Below, piece by piece: positions 8,562-16,624 of a stretch of 21,021 nucleotides of DNA. The position numbers and the translations under genes are program-made. A model generated the notes under the pieces. The model was given only the letters and a program-made list of their open reading frames with translations, searched no databases and was not told the DNA's origin. Positions within the stretch are counted from its first letter, which is position 1. Each line of letters opens with the position of its first letter. Source of the DNA: a virus; the IMG/VR virus record IMGVR_UViG_3300037485_000411, positions 1-21,021 of that record. The stretch is one strand, 5' to 3'.

Positions 8562-9470
8562 ATGGCAACAACAACAACAGTAAACAGTTCCTACGCTGGA
8601 ACGGTAGCAGGGGACATTATAGGAAAAGCTTTTAAAGAAGCGGATACTATTCAAAGAAATTTAGTAACAGTATTGGTAAACATTCCTGTTAAACAAGTAA
8701 TTCGTAAAATCGATTACGGAAATGGTAGAACAGATTATTCTTGCGGATTTACTCCAGCGGGATCTGTTACTATCGGTGAGGTTATCTTAGAGCCTAAGAA
8801 AATCAAAAACGAAGCTGAACTTTGTAAAGAAGATTTCAGAAATGTTTGGGATACGGCTTCTATGGGTTTTTCAGCTCACAACGACAATATGCCAGTAGAT
8901 GAAGAAAGTGCTTTATTAGTTGAAATCTTAGCGGATACAGCTCAAGCAACTGATTCAGATATATGGGTAGGTGATGCTACAGATGATGGGCATTTTGATG
9001 GATTCATTCCTAAATTTTTACTAGATGCTACAGTAATTGACGTTACAGCGGTTGCAGTAACTAAAGCAAATGTAATATCTAAAATAGAGGCGGTTATGGC
9101 AGCAGTTCCTGTAGCTTTGAGAAGAAAACAAGATTTAGTATTTGCAGTATCTAACGATGTGGCTTTGTTTTACCAACAAGCTTTAGTAAGTGCGGGTATT
9201 TCTAACGGTGTTGGTGGTAATGACTTCCAATTAAGATACGGAAACTATGTACTAGAAATAGTAAACGGTTTACCTGATTCAACTATGGTAGTTTACCAAA
9301 AGAAAAATCTTTACTTTGGTACAGGTTTGTTAAGCGACCACAATGAAGTTCGTATTAAAGATATGGATGATACAGATTTGAGCGGTACAGTACGCTACAA
9401 AATGGTTTATACTGCAGGAATTCAGTATGTAAGAGGTGCAGAGATTGTGTTATACACAACTTTCGTATAG
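8562..9470 (+). CDS. Major capsid protein (HK97-fold, inferred)
   Basis: A 302-residue protein directly downstream of the prohead protease (two-base gap). It begins MATTTTVNSSYAGTVAGDII, continues with a KAFKEADTIQRNLVTVLVNI helix/strand region, and carries KIDYGNGRTDYSCGFTPAGS and LCKEDFRNVWDTASMGFSAH. The mid-part has a VPVALRRKQDLVFAVSNDVA segment and the C-terminal half GTVRYKMVYTAGIQYVRGAE. These elements recur in major capsid proteins of Bacteroidota siphoviruses. The protein would polymerise into the capsid shell. It is followed by a GC-rich hairpin and more strongly biased to high-expression-like codons (GGT, GAA, AAA) than its neighbours, though I judged this only by eye. Confidence 0.75.
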   Translation: MATTTTVNSSYAGTVAGDIIGKAFKEADTIQRNLVTVLVNIPVKQVIRKIDYGNGRTDYSCGFTPAGSVTIGEVILEPKKIKNEAELCKEDFRNVWDTASMGFSAHNDNMPVDEESALLVEILADTAQATDSDIWVGDATDDGHFDGFIPKFLLDATVIDVTAVAVTKANVISKIEAVMAAVPVALRRKQDLVFAVSNDVALFYQQALVSAGISNGVGGNDFQLRYGNYVLEIVNGLPDSTMVVYQKKNLYFGTGLLSDHNEVRIKDMDDTDLSGTVRYKMVYTAGIQYVRGAEIVLYTTFV

Positions 9471-9481
9471 TAGTAAATAAC

Positions 9482-9504
9482 AAGGCGGTTGAAAATACCG
9501 CCTT
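9482..9504 (+). terminator. Hairpin between capsid and tail-tube genes (weak terminator or mRNA stabiliser)
   Basis: An 8-base perfect stem AAGGCGGT / ACCGCCTT encloses the 7-base loop TGAAAAT. Only a weak T-tract follows (TTAATTT), so full termination is doubtful. No promoter-like motif lies between it and the next ATG at 9523, which favours partial attenuation or 3'-end protection of the capsid message with read-through. Confidence 0.6.
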
Positions 9505-9522
9505 AATTTAAAATATATAATT

Positions 9523-10056
9523 ATGGCTTGTGAATTTATTACTAGCGGTCGTTTACTTGAATGTGTAAATAACACTTCAGGTTTAAGAAACGCTTACTTT
9601 GCAAAATGGTTAGACTACGAGTTTGTAGTTGCTGCATCAGAGCTTACAAGTATAGGAACTTTAGCTGAGGTTTTTAAATTTGAACTTAAAAACGTTGGAA
9701 ATATTCCACTTGAAACAGAAACAAGTTCTGTAGATAACGGAACTGTTTTTTACGATGCGAAAATTGATTTAGTTTTAACAGGATTGACTGCTCCTTTAGT
9801 TAATCAGGCTAAATTACTTTCAAGAGATAGAAGTGTTATCTTTATTGAGGATAATATGGGTAAATTCCATTTATTTGGAATTGCTAACGGTGCTAACAAA
9901 ACTACAGGAACTAGAGAAATAGGTGGCGATTTAGGAGGTTTTTACGGACTTAAAATGAGCTTTCAAACATTAGAGCCTGATACAGCTCCAATATTGAGTT
10001 CAAGTGCTGTAACTTCTTTACTAGCTATCGTTTCATCAGTTTATGTGAATGATTAA
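9523..10056 (+). CDS. Putative major tail (tube) protein
   Basis: A 177-residue protein. It starts MACEFITSGRLLECVNNTSG followed by NAYFAKWLDYEFV. The CxFITxGRxxxC opening and the following aromatic stretch occur in small structural proteins located just after the capsid gene in Flavobacteriia phages. A central set of strands is followed by GKFHLFGIANGANKTTGTRE, a GGDLGGFYGLKMSFQTLEPD segment and an Ala/Ser/Val-rich C-terminus. The size, beta-rich look and separate position with its own terminator (10078-10108) suit an abundantly made tail tube subunit. A second head protein (decoration or head completion) remains possible. The gene starts 19 bases after the hairpin that follows the capsid gene. 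Confidence 0.5.
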   Translation: MACEFITSGRLLECVNNTSGLRNAYFAKWLDYEFVVAASELTSIGTLAEVFKFELKNVGNIPLETETSSVDNGTVFYDAKIDLVLTGLTAPLVNQAKLLSRDRSVIFIEDNMGKFHLFGIANGANKTTGTREIGGDLGGFYGLKMSFQTLEPDTAPILSSSAVTSLLAIVSSVYVND

Positions 10057-10077
10057 TACTTTTTATTAAATAATATT

Positions 10078-10108
10078 AGCCTACTAATTAATTTTAGTAG
10101 GCTTTTTT
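10078..10108 (+). terminator. Intrinsic terminator after the putative tail tube gene
   Basis: A stem of 9 perfect pairs (AGCCTACTA 10078-10086 with TAGTAGGCT 10095-10103), extended by one A-T pair, has a 6-base loop and is followed by six T (10103-10108). This is a canonical Rho-independent terminator on the + strand. Confidence 0.85.
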
Positions 10109-10122
10109 ATTACAAAACGATA

Positions 10123-10140
10123 TTTATACGTTATATTAGT
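10123..10140 (+). promoter_or_regulatory. 18-base start-abutting motif, copy 2
   Basis: TTTATACGTTATATTAGT ends at the base before the ATG at 10141. It matches copy 1 (7435-7452) at 17 of 18 positions and is likewise preceded by ACGATAT. Lying directly behind a strong terminator, it is the only candidate visible for restarting transcription of the portal unit. Confidence 0.5.
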
Positions 10141-10434
10141 ATGGTAATATTAAAACCCTCAGAAGCTACTCATTCAATTACAATTATAGCTCGCAAAAAT
10201 GCGAGTGCTATTTCTATTGTAATAAAGAATGAAAGTAAGAATACAACTGAAACTATTGATGATATTTCAACTACTTATTCAAATGGCTATTTGACTTTTG
10301 AAATAACTAAAACTGTTTTAGAGCAAGAAAGTTTTGAGTATTCGGTTTACAATTTTTCAGATTCAGAATTATTATTTAGAGGAAAAGCATTTGCGACAAA
10401 TCAAACAGATTTGCAAAATTATAAAATAAATTAA
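10141..10434 (+). CDS. Small conserved phage protein upstream of portal
   Basis: A 97-residue protein, MVILKPSEATHSITIIARKN onward, with alternating polar/apolar residues that suggest an all-beta fold. The C-terminal part contains LLFRGKAFATNQTDLQNYKI. I recall similar small proteins ('ILKPS...' start, 'YRGK.F.TdQTD...Y' end) near portal genes of Bacteroidota phages, where they have no assigned role. There is no signal peptide or membrane segment. It starts immediately after the 18-base motif and ends one base before the portal start, so it leads the portal transcription unit. A minor head or connector component is the best contextual guess. Confidence 0.6.
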   Translation: MVILKPSEATHSITIIARKNASAISIVIKNESKNTTETIDDISTTYSNGYLTFEITKTVLEQESFEYSVYNFSDSELLFRGKAFATNQTDLQNYKIN

Positions 10435-10435
10435 A

Positions 10436-12124
10436 ATGGGAGATGTTAGAGCAATTAGTTTGAGTTCACACATAACAGAAGTATTTCAAGAATTTAAACC
10501 TAGTGGTAAAACTTATATTTTAAATGGTAAAAATAACGTTGGTTATGATTACGTTATTGACAGATATAAATATTCACCAACAAACTCAGCAATTTTAGAT
10601 TCTTACTATTCTTATATTTATGGGCGTGGATTAACTGCTAATTATACAGTTAATCAGGCAAATCAAATGGCTGTTATTCAAAAGCTATTCTCAAAAGATA
10701 ATGTAAAAAAAATAGTTAAAGATTTTGCATTATTTCACGAGGCTAGTTTTGAAATTATATTGGGGAAAACAGGAAACGAAATAGCGCAAATAAATCACTT
10801 GCCTAAAAATAAAGTTGTACCTACAGAGGCAAACGAATTCGGTAAAATTCCATCTTATTGGTATTCTTATAACTGGAATGATTTACGTAAATATCCTGCT
10901 ATTGAAATACCAGCTTTCACACAAGGCACCACAGAAAAAAAGACAATATTTGTAATTAAAGAGTATACTATTGATGACTTCTATTTTGCAAGACCATCTT
11001 ACTATTCAGGATTAAACTATGCAGAATTAGAAGAACAAATATCAATATATTGCATAAACCACATTAAAAACGGTTTGAGTGCTGGTTATATTATTAATGT
11101 AAATGAGGGTATAACAGACGATGAGGTTAAAGATGCATTTGAAAGAAATGTGATTAAAAAATTTACAGGATCAGAAAACGCAAATAAGTTCATCTTATCA
11201 TTTAACTCAAATAAAGATAGTGCAACAACTTTAGAAGCGGTACAAGTTGCAGACGCACATCAGCAATATCAATTTTTAACAGAAGAAGCAAGAAAGCAAT
11301 TATTAACAGCGCATAAAGTTGTTAGTGGTGCAATTTTAGGAATACAAACAGCAACAGGTTTCAGTAGCAATGCAGACGAAATAGAAACTGCATTCAATGA
11401 AACGATGTTAAACGTTATAAAGCCATTACAGGACACTTTAACCGATGGATTTGAATATGTATTAGGACAAAATAATATCACGTTACAACTGTATTTTGAG
11501 CCTTTAAGACCTAAAATAATTCAAGCTCCTGTAGTTAAGATGTCAAGCGAAAAAAAAAAGATTGAAGATTTTGGAAGCGATATAGATTTGAATGTTTGGG
11601 AATTAGTAGATAGCATTCCTGTAGATTATGAAAAAGAAGATGAATTAGATATTGAAGTTTTAAAGCTAAATAATAGATATGAATTTGCAAATGTTTCTAC
11701 AGGAGTAGCAAAGACAAAAAGCAAATCGGAGCAAGATACAGATTTGTATATTACACGTTATAGATATTCAGGGAATCAAAATCCTGAAAGAGAATTTTGC
11801 AAAAAAATGATGGGTGCTAAAAAACTTTATAGAAAAGAAGATATAGAAGCGATGAGCAATCAAAATGTAAATCCGGGCTTTGGAATGAGACCAAACCCGA
11901 ATGAGCCTTATAATATATTTCTTTGGAAAGGTGGCGGTTTATTAAGTGATGAATTTCCAAATGGAACTTGTCGCCATTTTTGGGTACGTGAAATGTACAG
12001 AAAAATAGGAACGGGTAAAAATACAGCAGCAACGCCATCAACACCAGCACAAGTTAGAAAAGCGGGAGAAATTCCTCCAACAAATAATCCAAAAGTGTAT
12101 ATTGCACCACACGATATGAAATAA
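10436..12124 (+). CDS. Portal protein with additional C-terminal domain
   Basis: A 562-residue protein. Residues about 1-370 look like a portal. They include DRYKYSPTNSAILDSYYSYI, a KIVKDFALFHEASFEIILGK region, a basic NHLPKNKVVPTEANEFGKIP turn, an AELEEQISIYCINHIKNGLS helix and the HKVVSGAILGIQTATGFSSN-to-LQDTL wing/stem helices. The portal forms the 12-mer DNA channel and binds the packaging motor. From about residue 435 to 525 there is a separate module with REFCKKMMGAKKLYRKEDIE, VNPGFG, IFLWKGGG and GTCRHFWVREMY. This Cys/His/Trp-rich module is familiar to me from the C-termini of head-assembly proteins of Bacteroidota phages. The extreme C-terminus is Pro/Thr-rich. A connector gene follows after two bases. 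Confidence 0.7.
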   Translation: MGDVRAISLSSHITEVFQEFKPSGKTYILNGKNNVGYDYVIDRYKYSPTNSAILDSYYSYIYGRGLTANYTVNQANQMAVIQKLFSKDNVKKIVKDFALFHEASFEIILGKTGNEIAQINHLPKNKVVPTEANEFGKIPSYWYSYNWNDLRKYPAIEIPAFTQGTTEKKTIFVIKEYTIDDFYFARPSYYSGLNYAELEEQISIYCINHIKNGLSAGYIINVNEGITDDEVKDAFERNVIKKFTGSENANKFILSFNSNKDSATTLEAVQVADAHQQYQFLTEEARKQLLTAHKVVSGAILGIQTATGFSSNADEIETAFNETMLNVIKPLQDTLTDGFEYVLGQNNITLQLYFEPLRPKIIQAPVVKMSSEKKKIEDFGSDIDLNVWELVDSIPVDYEKEDELDIEVLKLNNRYEFANVSTGVAKTKSKSEQDTDLYITRYRYSGNQNPEREFCKKMMGAKKLYRKEDIEAMSNQNVNPGFGMRPNPNEPYNIFLWKGGGLLSDEFPNGTCRHFWVREMYRKIGTGKNTAATPSTPAQVRKAGEIPPTNNPKVYIAPHDMK

Positions 12125-12126
12125 TT

Positions 12127-12654
12127 ATGATACTACTAATCACACCACAGCAAGTAATAGACAAAACACCATTTAATGGTAATATTGACTATGATAAATT
12201 AGTTCCATGTATTGAAGATGCACAAGTAGCAGACTTAGAACCTTTGTTAGGACAAATTTTATTTGATAAGATTTTAGATGACTATGAGGCTGAAACTTTA
12301 AGCGGTTTGTACTTAGATTTGTACAATAAATTTTTAGTAGATTATTTGATTCGTGCAAGTGCAAAGAATTATTTTTTAATAGGTGCTTATCAAGTTGCTA
12401 ACGGTGGTATTTACAAACATAGTGCGGAAAATGCTGAAACAATTAGCAAAGAAGAAGTAGATTATATGATGGTTCAACAACGTACTAAAATGGAAGTTTA
12501 CGGTACACGAATGAAACGATGGTTAGTTTATAATAGATTGCCTGAATATTTACAACACTCTGAAATTATAAACGCTAAACCTATAAATGTAAGTTCGTGG
12601 TGGTTTGGTGGCAGAAATTGTACGGAACAAATTGATACTTGGAACAATGAATAA
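12127..12654 (+). CDS. Head-tail connector (adaptor) protein
   Basis: A 175-residue, mainly helical protein. It starts with LLITPQQVIDKTPFNGNIDY, then DAQVADLEPLLGQILFDKIL, a LYLDLYNKFLVDYLIRASAK helix and a C-terminal helix through the VDYMMVQQRTKMEVYGTRMK region. The pattern 'ITP..V...T...GNiD..kl...I..aq......lLG' is common in the gp6-like head completion proteins of Bacteroidota phages, which bind under the portal. The position directly after the portal gene (two-base gap) supports this. The last residues include a WWFGGRNC turn. The stop overlaps a short following ORF by 8 bases. The assignment is by family memory and context. Confidence 0.65.
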   Translation: MILLITPQQVIDKTPFNGNIDYDKLVPCIEDAQVADLEPLLGQILFDKILDDYEAETLSGLYLDLYNKFLVDYLIRASAKNYFLIGAYQVANGGIYKHSAENAETISKEEVDYMMVQQRTKMEVYGTRMKRWLVYNRLPEYLQHSEIINAKPINVSSWWFGGRNCTEQIDTWNNE

Positions 12655-12760
12655 AGATAAAAAGCCAAATATAGCAAGGGTAAAAAACGAAGAAAAATTA
12701 CGAAAATATTTATTAAGTAAAGAACAAAATGGCAAAGCAAGTAATAAACGTAGGGACTAG
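12647..12760 (+). CDS. Very small basic protein (37 aa), doubtful
   Basis: An ATG at 12647, inside the end of the connector gene, opens a 37-codon frame ending TAG at 12758-12760, 32 bases into the tail fibre gene. The product is extremely rich in Lys, Asn and Arg (starting [20 protein letters not shown]) and has no hydrophobic part. It would account for the 74-base gap between two otherwise closely packed genes. The composition also fits a chance reading of A-rich DNA, so the call is tentative. Confidence 0.35.
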   Translation: MNKDKKPNIARVKNEEKLRKYLLSKEQNGKASNKRRD

Positions 12761-15071
12761 CGCAAACGATGGTACAGGCGATAAAATTAGGGTAGCTTTT
12801 CAAAAGACTAACGCTAATTTTACTGAATTGTATGATGGTAAAATAGATTCAGTTGTAGCTGGTACAAATGTAACTGTAGATAATACTGATCCTTTAAATC
12901 CTATTGTTAGTGCAACGGGTGGAGGCGGTTCTCAAAACTTACAACAAGTAACAGATGTAGGGGATACAACAACAAATCAAATCAATTTATATAATTGGAT
13001 AAGTCAAAATGATGAACAAGCGGTTGGTGGTTTTATAGACTTAAATACAAATAAAAGTTTATCTTTTCAAACTGCACCATTAACTGATAATCGCTTTCAA
13101 GTATATCAAGATGCAAGTGGTACTTTAGCTTTAACAACTGATGTAACTGATATATTAACAACTACTATTACCGATGGCGATACAACACACGCTCCTGATG
13201 GGAATGCTGTTTTTGATGCTTTGGCTACTAAAGAACCTACAATAACAGCAGGTACTACTTCTCAATATTGGAGAGGGGATAAAACTTGGCAAACTTTACC
13301 TAGTAACGCATCAGGTGGAAATACTGTTAATTACTATTTGAATGGAAGTGTTGCTGCGAGCGTTGCAACTTATAAGCAGATGTCAAACACTGCAATAATT
13401 GGAACAGGTACTGACTTTGCAATAACAGGTAATGGATTAATAGCACAGTTTTTAACAGATGTAGGTAATCCAAATAGACTTGAAATACCTAGCGGAGCGT
13501 GGAACTTTGAGATGTTTTTTTCAATGTCTTCAGGTGGAGGAAGTCCTAAGTTTTATGTTGAACTTTTAAAATATAATGGTGCTACATTTACAAGTATTGC
13601 ATCAAGCGGTGCAACACCTGAAACAATAAGTGGAGGTACTCCAATTGATTTATATTTAACATCTTTAGCAGTGCCTACAACAGCGTTATTAGTTACGGAT
13701 AGACTTGCTATTAGAGTTTATATAGTTGATAATTCAGGTGGTAGAACAGCTACATTACATACTGAAGATAGTCATTTATGTGAAATCATTACTACATTTG
13801 CTGGAGGAGTTACTTCATTAAATGGATTAACCGCTAACACTCAATATTTTGATGAAGGTACAAGTGGAACAGATTTTAATATATCTTCTACAACTGATAC
13901 TCATACCTTTAATTTACCTGATGCAAGTGCAACAGCAAGAGGTGTAATTACAACAGGAGCGCAAACAATAGCAGGAGAAAAAACATTTACAGAAACAGTA
14001 ATAGCAAGTAATATAAACGGAGGTAGTACTTCAGGTGGTTCTTTAAATATTGAGTCAACAAGTAACGCTACTAAAGGAGTTGTTAAAGTTTCTGTTTTAG
14101 GTGCTGGCGCAACATCAGGAGGTTTTTCGGTTGGAACAGCTAATCCTAATTTAAATAAAATTCCAGGTGATACAGATCATATGGTAAATATTGTAAATAA
14201 TGGAACTGCTTTACAATCGGTACAGCTTTATACTTATGGAAGTGCAGGATTAGCGGGACAAAATAATGTTCACTTTAATAGATTAAGAGGCACAGAGGCA
14301 AGTCCTTCAGCTGTATTATCAGGTGATACTGGTGTAAGTTTTGGTATTAGATATAGAGATAACGTAGCTTTAGGACAAAGTTCATCATCATTTGCAAATG
14401 TAGCTACTGAAAATCATACAACTACTGCTCACGGTTCTGAGTGGAGATTTGGAGCAACACCAAACGGAAGTATTACAAGAGCGCACGTTTTAACAGTTAA
14501 AAGTAATGCTTTACATATTTCACCAAACAATGCATTAACGCCTTATAGAACTACAACAAATTTAGTGCTAGATGGTGCAGCAAGTGGATATACTGGAGAT
14601 TTTAGAGTATTAATACAATCAGATACTACTAATGGGGCTGGAATTATATTAGGAAATTCAACAACACAAGAATCCTATATTGTACGTTATGGATCTTCAT
14701 ATTCAGGTAATTTTGCAGGCACTTCAGTTGCATTTGCTTCTGTTTTATCCTTACGTTCTGGACCAACAGCAAATCAAAATTTTGTACAATCAGGTGCAAA
14801 TATTGTCAATTTAATTGGTGCAACTTCTACAAATTTAGCTACTCGATTAAATAATGCAGGTTTTAAAATTGGAACTTTAGCGGATGCACATACAGATGGA
14901 ACAGCTTATTTACACATATCAAAAGCAGGAACAGCAACAGCAGGAACAGCACCTTTAAAATTAACATCAGGAACTAATTTAACAACTCCAGAAAATGGAG
15001 CTTTTGAGTTTGATGGTACAAATTTATATTTTACAGTTGGAGGAGTTAGAAAAACAGTAACATTAATATAA
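12729..15071 (+). CDS. Tail fibre / tail spike-like protein
   Basis: A 780-residue protein of low-complexity fibre composition (Thr, Gly, Asn, Ala, Ser). Residues 1-40 form the [20 protein letters not shown]...NFTELYDGK module that commonly opens phage fibre proteins and links them to the tail. It then has repeats of Thr/Asp/Asn-rich strands, a [13 protein letters not shown] motif typical of fibre shafts, a Gly/Ser-rich segment, and a C-terminal [20 protein letters not shown] ending seen in many fibre tips. A 15-base near-tandem repeat at 14924-14953 encodes AGTATAGTA. No S74 chaperone domain or hydrolase motif is visible. The protein probably forms a trimeric receptor-binding fibre. Its C-terminal half is the likely host-range determinant. 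Confidence 0.75.
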   Translation: MAKQVINVGTSANDGTGDKIRVAFQKTNANFTELYDGKIDSVVAGTNVTVDNTDPLNPIVSATGGGGSQNLQQVTDVGDTTTNQINLYNWISQNDEQAVGGFIDLNTNKSLSFQTAPLTDNRFQVYQDASGTLALTTDVTDILTTTITDGDTTHAPDGNAVFDALATKEPTITAGTTSQYWRGDKTWQTLPSNASGGNTVNYYLNGSVAASVATYKQMSNTAIIGTGTDFAITGNGLIAQFLTDVGNPNRLEIPSGAWNFEMFFSMSSGGGSPKFYVELLKYNGATFTSIASSGATPETISGGTPIDLYLTSLAVPTTALLVTDRLAIRVYIVDNSGGRTATLHTEDSHLCEIITTFAGGVTSLNGLTANTQYFDEGTSGTDFNISSTTDTHTFNLPDASATARGVITTGAQTIAGEKTFTETVIASNINGGSTSGGSLNIESTSNATKGVVKVSVLGAGATSGGFSVGTANPNLNKIPGDTDHMVNIVNNGTALQSVQLYTYGSAGLAGQNNVHFNRLRGTEASPSAVLSGDTGVSFGIRYRDNVALGQSSSSFANVATENHTTTAHGSEWRFGATPNGSITRAHVLTVKSNALHISPNNALTPYRTTTNLVLDGAASGYTGDFRVLIQSDTTNGAGIILGNSTTQESYIVRYGSSYSGNFAGTSVAFASVLSLRSGPTANQNFVQSGANIVNLIGATSTNLATRLNNAGFKIGTLADAHTDGTAYLHISKAGTATAGTAPLKLTSGTNLTTPENGAFEFDGTNLYFTVGGVRKTVTLI

Positions 15072-15073
15072 TT

Positions 15074-15208
15074 ATGGAAGAATTACAAATAATTATTCAG
15101 GCTTTAGAAGTTTCAACTCAAAGAGGAGTTTTCACAATGGCAGACGTTGTTAAATTAAATGAATGTATTGAAAAATTAAAAATAAAATTAAGTACAAAAA
15201 ATGAGTAA
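15074..15208 (+). CDS. Small helical protein (44 aa) after the tail fibre gene
   Basis: An ATG two bases after the fibre stop opens a 44-codon frame ending TAA at 15206-15208, overlapping the next start by 8 bases. The product begins MEELQIIIQALEVSTQRGVF, continues with TMADVVKLNECIEKL and looks like two amphipathic helices. The 'QAL..S...GVF......' pattern is one I have seen in tiny proteins next to fibre or lysis genes of Flavobacteriia phages. No function is known to me. Tight packing on both sides supports expression. Confidence 0.6.
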   Translation: MEELQIIIQALEVSTQRGVFTMADVVKLNECIEKLKIKLSTKNE

Positions 15209-15554
15209 ATTTATTACATCACGATACTACCTACATTTAATCGTAGGGTATTGCATAGGGTACAATTTAACAAGCCTAACTGACTTTTACAAATATTCTA
15301 TTATTAATAAAGTGGCTGGAGTTTACGCTATTACTTTTATTACTTTTTGTTGTGGTTTCTTTTGGGAGTGGTTACAGTCTAAATTCTTTGAGGGCAAAAC
15401 TGATTGGAATGATATACGCTGGAGCGGAATCGGTGGATTGCTTGGTTCTATAATATGCTTTATGTTTTGGAATAATAACTATGTGTTTTATACAAATATT
15501 GCATTGATTTTGTTTTTTATCGGTAAAGAAATCTATACACAATTAAAAAAATAA
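15201..15554 (+). CDS. Polytopic membrane protein, lysis-cassette member
   Basis: A 117-residue, very hydrophobic protein. Four probable membrane segments lie at about 9-23, 34-58 (GVYAITFITFCCGFFWEW), 73-89 (a GIGGLLGSI glycine-rich helix) and 93-111, with a cytosolic basic C-terminus (KEIYTQLKK). Between segments 2 and 3 it has FFEGKTDWNDIRW, similar to the 'DW.DI..s.iGg..G' element of small membrane proteins of phages and bacteria sometimes grouped near VanZ-like or periplasmic-lipoprotein-like families. The position four genes upstream of lysozyme makes a holin or lysis-associated role possible. Two other small membrane proteins nearby compete for that role, so I leave it as a membrane protein. 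Confidence 0.6.
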   Translation: MSKFITSRYYLHLIVGYCIGYNLTSLTDFYKYSIINKVAGVYAITFITFCCGFFWEWLQSKFFEGKTDWNDIRWSGIGGLLGSIICFMFWNNNYVFYTNIALILFFIGKEIYTQLKK

Positions 15555-15562
15555 TATATTTG
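15555..15562 (+). promoter_or_regulatory. Possible Bacteroidota-type -7 box before the lysis genes
   Basis: TATATTTG matches TAnnTTTG and is placed 39 bases before the ATG at 15601. No good TTG lies at the -33 position, so this is weaker than the promoters of the early region. The leader that follows contains a near direct repeat (CCACAATAAT 15581-15590, CCACAAATAAT 15592-15602) ending at the start codon. Confidence 0.4.
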
Positions 15563-15600
15563 TAAGGTATCAATAAAATGCCACAATAATACCACAAATA

Positions 15601-15903
15601 ATGCCTGAAAATAAAAAACTAATGGAAGAAAAAATAGACCGCTTAGAAAATCATTTTAAAGTTTACAAAGACGATATGCAAGATGTAAAAGCCTTGCTTA
15701 AAAAAGTAGAAATATGCCTAGCTGGTTCTGATATAAACGGAAATAAAGGATTAGTAAAGCTAATCGATACTATTGATGACCGAGTAAACGAAATGGAAAA
15801 GCAACACATACTTTTAAAAGATGCTTTAGAAGCCTATAAATGGGGTATTAGAGCAGTTACATTAGGAGTAGTTGGGTTATTTTTTTGGTGGGTTAAAAAA
15901 TGA
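15601..15903 (+). CDS. XhlA-like coiled-coil protein with C-terminal membrane anchor
   Basis: A 100-residue protein. Residues 1-75 form an amphipathic coiled coil (KIDRLENHFKVYKDDMQDVK, then DDRVNEMEKQHILLKDAL). Residues about 79-97 are a single membrane segment (WGIRAVTLGVVGLFFWW) with a Lys-Lys end. The layout of a soluble coiled coil plus a C-terminal transmembrane helix is that of XhlA/hemolysin-type proteins that assist phage holins. It overlaps the next gene by four bases (ATGA at 15900). The lysozyme lies two genes down. The exact role (holin partner, or a pinholin-like factor) cannot be told. Confidence 0.6.
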   Translation: MPENKKLMEEKIDRLENHFKVYKDDMQDVKALLKKVEICLAGSDINGNKGLVKLIDTIDDRVNEMEKQHILLKDALEAYKWGIRAVTLGVVGLFFWWVKK

Positions 15904-16151
15904 AACTAATAAACGACACATTAAAGATTAACGGACGTTATGCTCACAAGAGAATAATGGCTTTTGTATCGTTTCACGCTATGATTATTTATGTATTTTT
16001 ACCTATATTATTTCCTTTAATCGATGTAAAAGAGTTTGTAGTTTGTTTCTTTTTAGGATATTCAGCTGCTTGTTTAGGAATAGATTTACAACAACAAATA
16101 AAAAGTAACAGTTATACAAATTTACCAACTAATAAAGAGGAGCAGTTATGA
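15900..16151 (+). CDS. Small two-helix membrane protein, holin candidate
   Basis: An 83-residue protein. A basic N-terminus (NGRYAHKRIM) precedes two membrane segments, about 20-41 (AFVSFHAMIIYVFLPILFPL) and 46-63 (FVVCFFLGYSAACLGIDL), with a polar C-terminus. Two membrane helices with a short loop, under 100 residues, directly upstream of and overlapping the endolysin gene by four bases, is the layout of class II holins. I consider it the best holin candidate of the three membrane proteins here. No family motif is recognised. Confidence 0.6.
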   Translation: MKLINDTLKINGRYAHKRIMAFVSFHAMIIYVFLPILFPLIDVKEFVVCFFLGYSAACLGIDLQQQIKSNSYTNLPTNKEEQL

Positions 16152-16624
16152 AACTAGATAATAAAGGTTATTTGTTAATTTGTGAGTTTGAGGGCTTAAG
16201 ATTAAAGCCTTATTTGTGTAGCGCTGGAGTACCTACTATTGGCTACGGAAACACTTTTTACCCTAGTGGTCGTAAAGTTACAATGCGAGATCCAGCCATA
16301 ACACAAGGAACTGCATTTGCTATGTTAAAAGTAGTTGCTGATATGTTTGCAAAAGATGTAGATTCTTTAGTAACTTCAACTATAAATCAAAATCAATTTA
16401 ATGCTTTGGTATCGTTTGCTTTCAATTTAGGTAGTGATATAGATGCCGATAATATTCCAGAGGGTTTAGGCGATTCAAGATTGCTAAGATTTGTAAATTC
16501 AAATCCTAACGATGGGAATATAGCAAAAGAGTTTATTAAGTGGAATAAAGCAGGCGGTCATGTATTAGATGGCTTAACTAAACGACGTATTAAAGAAAGT
16601 CAGTTGTACTTTACCAAAGAGTAA
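16148..16624 (+). CDS. Endolysin, GH24 lysozyme (T4 lysozyme-like)
   Basis: A 158-residue muramidase. The active-site signature is clear: EFEGLRLKPYLCSAGVPTIG, with Glu15, Cys24 and Thr30 at the spacing of T4 lysozyme Glu11/Asp20/Thr26. The usual Asp is therefore Cys, as in a known minority of GH24 phage endolysins (the family signature allows Asp or Cys). Further matches are the NQNQFNALVSFAFNLGS helix and the terminal HVLDGLTKRRIKESQLY region. The protein cleaves the MurNAc-GlcNAc bond in peptidoglycan. No signal peptide or SAR anchor is present, so it needs a holin to reach the wall. A GAGGAG-containing stretch, AAAGAGGAGCAGTT, lies just before its ATG and is one of the few Shine-Dalgarno-like sites in the window. 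Confidence 0.9.
   Translation: MKLDNKGYLLICEFEGLRLKPYLCSAGVPTIGYGNTFYPSGRKVTMRDPAITQGTAFAMLKVVADMFAKDVDSLVTSTINQNQFNALVSFAFNLGSDIDADNIPEGLGDSRLLRFVNSNPNDGNIAKEFIKWNKAGGHVLDGLTKRRIKESQLYFTKE

Noticed and set aside
10141-10434. Ig-like decoration protein as identity of the 97-residue gene
   Set aside because: The beta-rich look is compatible but there is no specific motif to support it; left as a conserved protein of unknown role.
12528-12803. Minus-strand hydrophobic frames around the connector-fibre junction
   Set aside because: They are antisense readings of Lys/Asn-rich DNA and of the connector C-terminus, and look like chance Phe/Leu/Tyr-rich products.
14924-14953. Tandem 15-base repeat in the fibre gene as a phase-variable or recombination site
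   Set aside because: Only two imperfect copies, in frame, coding a common AGTA-type fibre repeat; ordinary low-complexity fibre sequence explains it.
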